Below are positions 59,003 through 64,000 of a DNA stretch of 64,000 bases, in pieces. Positions within the stretch are counted from its first letter, which is position 1; every line of letters begins with the position of its first letter. The notes beneath the pieces were generated by a model. That model saw only the letters and a program-made list of their open reading frames with translations, searched no databases and was not told the DNA's origin. The stretch covers positions 1,488,001-1,552,000 of the forward strand of contig JAGTJL010000015.1 of the NCBI GenBank assembly GCA_020746875.1, read 5' to 3'. The position numbers and the translations under genes were made by a program. This DNA is from Rhexocercosporidium sp. MPI-PUGE-AT-0058 (lineage: Eukaryota; Ascomycota; Leotiomycetes; Helotiales).

Positions 59003-59970
59003 AACTGCTGCCTTGTAAAATTATGTGGTTACAGCTCCCACGGTTCTGCGCTCGTGAAGTTGACAGTGACAAGTGCAGAAAGGTGTTATGTCGGAGCACC
59101 TCCGCTGTCCGGTCCAGATGTCCAGATTTCAAGGTTGGAGCTAGGATCTGAGCCTGGCGAGCATGGGAGGTTGGCTTGACCAATGAAAGGCGAGCTGTCA
59201 AGAACCAAAGCGGAGTCCCCGGCTACCGAGGCTACACCTTAAATGAACCCTGGTTGAGTCTGGGGCTGTGATGGAGCATTGGAGATATTATTGCAGTTGT
59301 GGATATCATGCACGCGGGCAGGAACGCTGCATGCAGCTTTGTCATGGAGGAGTGGGTTTATACTTTACGGGTATCTCAGCATCCAGAAAATCCCTAGCTA
59401 TGATAAATAGCAGTTTACTGAAACCCTCATGTCTAAAAACAAACCCGAATCAATATTGCACCTGATATATATATATATGTAAACTCTTTTTATTTCATGC
59501 ATTCCTATCATGCGCCAGTGTCCATTCTTTCTTTACGATGCTCGGCTCTGGAACCCATGTACCTCAACCCAGACTACCACCCGTAGTATGCTGTGAGCTC
59601 TCTTCAAGTTTGGGAGAGGATACCGCGGAGAAGGGTTGGAATCAAACAGGATGACAGTAAACGATCCCAGTCTGTCCTTTAAATGAGTTGGCGAAGAACA
59701 CCCCTGAAATAACCATCTTGAAAATAAAGTAAGACCGCTTTATAGTGCTGACCTGACCGTGACTGGTGCTGCTATGCAGAAGAATCCAGGAGCACAGTCC
59801 ACAGGCCGCCCCCAACGCCGGTAGCCGTGCCGGATCTGGCGTGGAGATCCAGCACGAACAGATGCATAAAACTCGAGAAGAAACAAAACCGAATCCTCAA
59901 TCTGCCCCAATACAAACATATCATGTCGTAAACGTGATCATTATCGTTCATGGAATATAGGTTGCGCTTT
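59003..59970. other. Intergenic, Sec12 promoter and PAK 3' flank
   Basis: 968 bases; Sec12 promoter at the left, PAK 3' region at the right. A short (TA)n tract lies at about 59465-59478. No gene recognised. Confidence 0.45.
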
Positions 59971-62677
59971 TTACTTCGCGTGCTTGCGGAAAGCCAACAA
60001 ATCAGCCAGACTGCCCAGAGCACAGCCATGCTTCAGGAAGTCATGTTGAAGAAGCTCAAGAGCGGATGCTCTGCTTCGGATGTCGACACAGAGACAGACA
60101 GACAGGAATGCCTTCAGCTCCTTGCTCAATTTTTCGGGCTTCTTCAGGCGTGGGGTACCGTTGGTAGCGATGAGATAAAGAGCCTTGAGAGGTTCCTCGT
60201 TGAGGTATGGTGGTTCGGATTCGATCATTTCAATAGCCATGATACCCAGAGACCAGATATCGACCTTGGGACCATACTCCTTTTGCTTGACAACTTCGGG
60301 AGCCATCCAGTAAGGTGTACCCACCATGGTAGCACGCTTAGATTTGGACTCAGTGAGCTTAGCGCAAAAGCCAAAATCAGCTGTATTAAGTCAGCATCCC
60401 AGTTCCCATTACAAGAAACATTATACTCACTGATTTTGACATTACCACGAGCATCAAGGAGAACATTGTCAGACTTAATATCACGGTGAATGATAGATTG
60501 ATTGTGCAGATGCTCCAATCCACGGCAGGTCTAGAACTCGTTAGTGAGAATCACTACAGCTGAATAGTGAATCTTACCTCGAGACAGATTGTTGAGATCT
60601 GATCCTCGGTGATGCTTGGGTTGTTGTCAATAACATCGGTCAAGGCACCTCCCTCCATATACTCCATAACAACCCACAGTTCCGTGAAGTTGTTACGCAA
60701 GAATGCGTCCAGGAAATTGACAATGTTGCGGTGCTTGCTGTCCTTCATCACCATAATTTCATTGACAATTAACTCCTTCCTGGGTTGGTGCGCCAAATCC
60801 ATCTGCTTGATAGCCACTTGAGCCTTGCTGCCCTGCTGGCGGATGACTTCTCGAGCGATCGGGGATGCTGGATTCTCCTTAACCTTAGCAACGTAAACTG
60901 AGCCAGATGCTCCCTGGCCAATCTTCTTTTGCTTTGAGTACGACAAGTTGGGGTCATCCTTGGAAACAGCCTCTTTCAGCTTAGCCATTACTTCATTCTC
61001 GGACATGGTAGACATGCGGACATCTTGCTTGCGCTCGGTCGCGGTCGGCTTAGCAGTTAAAGCAGCTTCAGCCGCCTTAACAGCATCGTTCTGTTGGATG
61101 CCATTGGCTCCACTTGGCTGTTTTGCAGCAACATTGAGAGGCTTGACTTGTTGAACTGGCGCTGGAAGACGAGAAGGTGGTTGCTGACCATTGGCTGGCG
61201 CACGAGTGGCAGGCTGGGAGCCGTTTTGATATCGTGGATCCTGGGGGCGCTGGTTCTCAACTCTCGCAGGCGAACGAGTACCTCCATTCTGGCTTTGGTT
61301 GACCGATGAGGAGCTTTGCTGGTTGTTCATTTGGGCACGAGCACCGTTGCTTGGAGTTGGGGCTGATGGAGCTTGTCTCTGAGTTCTGAGTGGCTGTGGT
61401 TGTCCTTGCTGTGCTTGTTGAGGCCGTGGTGCAGGCGGTGCAGCTCTTGATGGATTATATCTATCTGTGCTTCCGCCACCAAATCCACCAACCTCTTGCT
61501 GGGCCATGGTGGGACGCGTCTTGGGCAGAGATGCGTTATAATCCTCCATGTCCCGGCGATTTTGCTCCTCCTGGTCCTTGTCCCGCTGTTCCTTGTCCCG
61601 CTGGCGTTGAGCTTCGAGTTGCTTTTGTCTCTGGTCTTCGCGAGTTTGAGGATCAACATAGTTCGAAGCCATTTGCTGCATTTGCTGGCGTTGTTGCTGT
61701 TGCTCTGGGGGTGTTGGTCGGCGGGGTGCTGGAGTGGAAGATTGGGGTGTGCCGTAACTGTTGTTGCGCTGGTTGTTCTGGATTGGACGAGGAGGGGCAA
61801 CACTAGCGCCACTCATACCGTAACCCAGTTGCTTGTTCTGGTTCAACATCGCTGGGGGCGTTGGCGTAATGCTAGGATATTGGTTCGGGTTCTGCGCTCG
61901 CTTCGTGATGTCGGAGTAGAATTCCAATACCTCAAACACCGCCAGTGGGTTACGCTCATAATCCTCCTTGGTGATGGCAGACGAATTGAGCAACTTGGAC
62001 CACTCGGGAGGCAGACCTACGAACTCTCCAGTCTGGGGATCGAATCCAACATGAACGGAATGGCTGAAGTTGGTAGGATTACTAACACCACCCATACCCG
62101 GGCAACGCGCGTATATGAAGTCAATCCACTCGTAGAGGTCATCGTCACCTTTGACTCTGATTTGTAGTGTCTTCGAAATGCCATCATCCTCACCTGGGTT
62201 TGACGAAGATCCATTCAGGGCCCGCTTGATCTCGAATATGGTTCCAGCAGCCTCAACTCGAGAAACTCCGAGGACATCCTTCAGAACGATCTGGTATGAT
62301 ATCTTGCCGCCTTCAGTCTTGTGGAAGTCAAGAGCCTCCTTTCGCAGAATAAGCCATTTTTGCTTCCAAGGACTGATGAAGTTCTTGCCCTCCTTGACGG
62401 AAGCCCAGCCTTCTTTGATGATCGCAACTCCGCCCATACCATCCATGTTGTTGTTTGAGCGAGCCAGAGGGAGGGAGACAGTCGAGCCACCGTAGGTCCC
62501 GGTGGCAGTCCGGGTGATTGGAGAATTAATGCTCATCTGAGACATGTTGCCGGGCAGATTTTGCGTAGAAGGTGTGAGATTAAGTCGGGGTCGATCTGTG
62601 GGAGGTCGGGGAGCTGGGCCAGGATTCATAAATTGACCCGGAGTGTAGATGCTGTACGAAGGAGAATAGTCAGCCAT
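59971..62677 (-). CDS. CLA4: p21-activated kinase, Cla4 type (PH-CRIB-kinase)
   Basis: Three exons, 869 aa: 60578-62677, 60431-60530, 59971-60380. Cla4 acts downstream of Cdc42/Rac in polarity, septation and, in plant pathogens, infection. Domains: PH about residues 85-201 ('[29 protein letters not shown]'), CRIB from residue 208 ('[16 protein letters not shown]'), a long Gln/Pro/Arg-rich linker (about 280-530) and a kinase domain about 584-845: '[13 protein letters not shown]', 'QVAIKQMDL' (K624), '[14 protein letters not shown]' (D717), '[11 protein letters not shown]' (D735, across intron 2) and '[14 protein letters not shown]'. A PH domain identifies the Cla4 rather than the Ste20 branch. 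I chose the ATG at 62677 because the longer upstream frame reads into non-conserved sequence. Confidence 0.96.
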
Positions 62678-64000
62678 CACATTGGCAACAACAGTAACAC
62701 GAGTGCTCAGGAAACAATAGCAAAATGAACCTATTGTTGGAGAAGAGAGATTGTGAATGCGGTGAAAAGACTCCAGCCCCCTCGTAGGTGAGTGGCTGAT
62801 CCACCTTTTTAAACCCCAGTGTTTCCATGCAATGTCACATTGCAGCATCTGTGCAAAGGAGATTAAAAAACACACCTGTTTTGCGAAGCCATTTTCACGA
62901 GAGATGTACAAGAATAACAGGGAAAGACGGTCGAGGGTTAGAACTTTTGGGTGCAGCTGAAGTCGCTGCGGGGTATCGTAAAAGAAATCGTAGATCGTTC
63001 TGTCTTTCGAAAACATGATTAGCAAGCACTCATGAATCACGGGCAGTGGCAGGAATGCCCAGGTGGTGATACGCACATGTTGTGCCTTGAATTCCCTCTG
63101 CTGATGAGTGTTGAGCGTCGGCGCTCAATAGGGGACGTTTAGGAGTCTAGTCACTGGTAAGGCCAAGTCCACGTCCGCTTGGTGCGCTCGAAGCAAGCCG
63201 ATCCACAACAGGTGAGGTGTAAACGATCTCGAGTCGACAGCAGCTTTTGGGACTGCGTCGATTGAAGAGAACGGTGTTGTCACCGTCGTGTCGTCGTCGT
63301 CTTCGTCTTCTTCTTCTTCTGTCGTGTCGTCGATGGGCTGGCTGTTTAACCAAGTCAAGCTTGTGAAGGGAGGGTGAGGCAGGTGTAGGTAGGTAGGGTG
63401 TGCTTCGAAAGGTGAGGACGGGATGCGACTTGCGACCTCGACTAATGTGGCGCTAGGACCCGCTAGCGGAGCAGCCAATCCAGGCACTAAGAGGCCAATC
63501 CAAATCCTAATCCTTGTTGGGTTCGGATCCAGGAGCTGACTCGGGATCAAAATTATCAGGCAATGGTTACAGTAGGCGCGATGGATCTAGTCGTCTATTT
63601 GATAGCTCGGGTTGGGTTCAAGACCTAAGATGAGAAGTAAGAGAGATTTTGGATTCTGTCCTTGCAAGCGTGAAGGAAATCGGGCGAGTGCTCCAGTACT
63701 GAAGCGAGAAGAAGACAACACCTGTACTTGTTGGTTGTTCCGAGTAATAATAGAGCCTACTATCCAGCAAGGGAATTGATTATCCACAGCAATGTTGTAT
63801 CCGACATTACAAATTGCTCATCCTCCATTCAAGACACAAAAACATCATGTTGCAAAGTTCAACAACTGGAGAAGGAGGAGGTAGAATGAAATAAAATGAC
63901 GCAGAGAATGAGGGGGAGGATTCGAGATTCTTTGGCATCATCAACAACAACCAACAGCCGGTGATTCCTCCAGCTTATCCAGGATTAGTCCCCATGCAGC
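62678..64000. other. Upstream region of the PAK gene, window end
   Basis: 1.3 kb to the window edge. Likely PAK promoter and 5' UTR, perhaps with a leader intron. The 141-codon minus frame at 63125-63550 has a (GAC/GAA)n acidic tract and no signature; not called. Confidence 0.45.

Noticed and set aside
63125..63550. 141-codon minus-strand frame at the right edge
   Set aside because: Contains a GAC/GAA trinucleotide tract that opens several frames; most likely PAK upstream sequence.

Overview
The window is nuclear DNA of a filamentous ascomycete (Pezizomycotina). The evidence is short spliceosomal introns (mostly 45-65 bases, GT(A/G)NGT donors, CTAAC/CTGAC-like branch sites), a HET-domain gene, a HeLo-domain gene, fungal secreted carbohydrate-active enzymes, and a Sec12/Cla4/Wapl/Rps1 complement of fungal type. 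The gene style resembles Leotiomycetes (Helotiales), but that placement is only an impression. I found no prokaryotic, viral or transposon coding region. All exon models below were read by hand, and their reading phase was checked across every junction.

Layout. 0.15-11.9 kb: an NCS1 nucleobase permease (+), a HET-domain protein (+), an orphan multi-pass membrane protein (+), a XanA-type Fe(II)/2-oxoglutarate dioxygenase (-), a mitochondrial ABHD11-like hydrolase (+) and a divergent Rab18-type GTPase (-). 12.3-15.1 kb: ribosomal protein S1/S3aE (-) and a small unknown protein (-). 15.1-19.4 kb: 4.4 kb without a gene, packed with microsatellites and short palindromes. 19.4-30.5 kb: an 18-exon URC1-type GTP cyclohydrolase II homologue (-), transcription elongation factor Elf1 (+), uracil phosphoribosyltransferase (-) and a Wapl-domain cohesin regulator (+). 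32.5-49 kb: a secreted small protein with a duplicated last exon (+), a CE5 esterase (-) divergent from a GH11 xylanase (+), a RING-ZZ-SH3 protein (-), a CE4 chitin deacetylase with four chitin-binding modules (-), an epoxide-hydrolase-like enzyme (-) and a GH27 alpha-galactosidase (-) that carries an apparent frameshift. 50.2-64 kb: a HeLo-pseudokinase gene (-) head to head with a kinase-ankyrin gene (+), then Sec12 (-) and a Cla4-type PAK kinase (-).

Three groupings look functional. (1) Nucleobase metabolism: permease, XanA-like dioxygenase, URC1 and UPRTase within 26 kb; URC1 and UPRTase belong to the fungal uracil catabolism (URC) gene set and lie about 2 kb apart with only ELF1 between. 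(2) Plant and fungal wall degradation: CE5 and GH11 share a 1-kb promoter with GGCTAAA sites, and CE4 and GH27 lie nearby. (3) Self/non-self recognition or cell death: a HET gene at the left, and the HeLo-pseudokinase/kinase-ankyrin divergent pair at the right. The last pair is my best candidate for an undescribed system.

Gene-structure oddities are frequent: exons of 9, 18, 21, 23 and 26 bases, an intron directly after a start codon, two apparent GC-AG introns, and duplicated alternative terminal exons.
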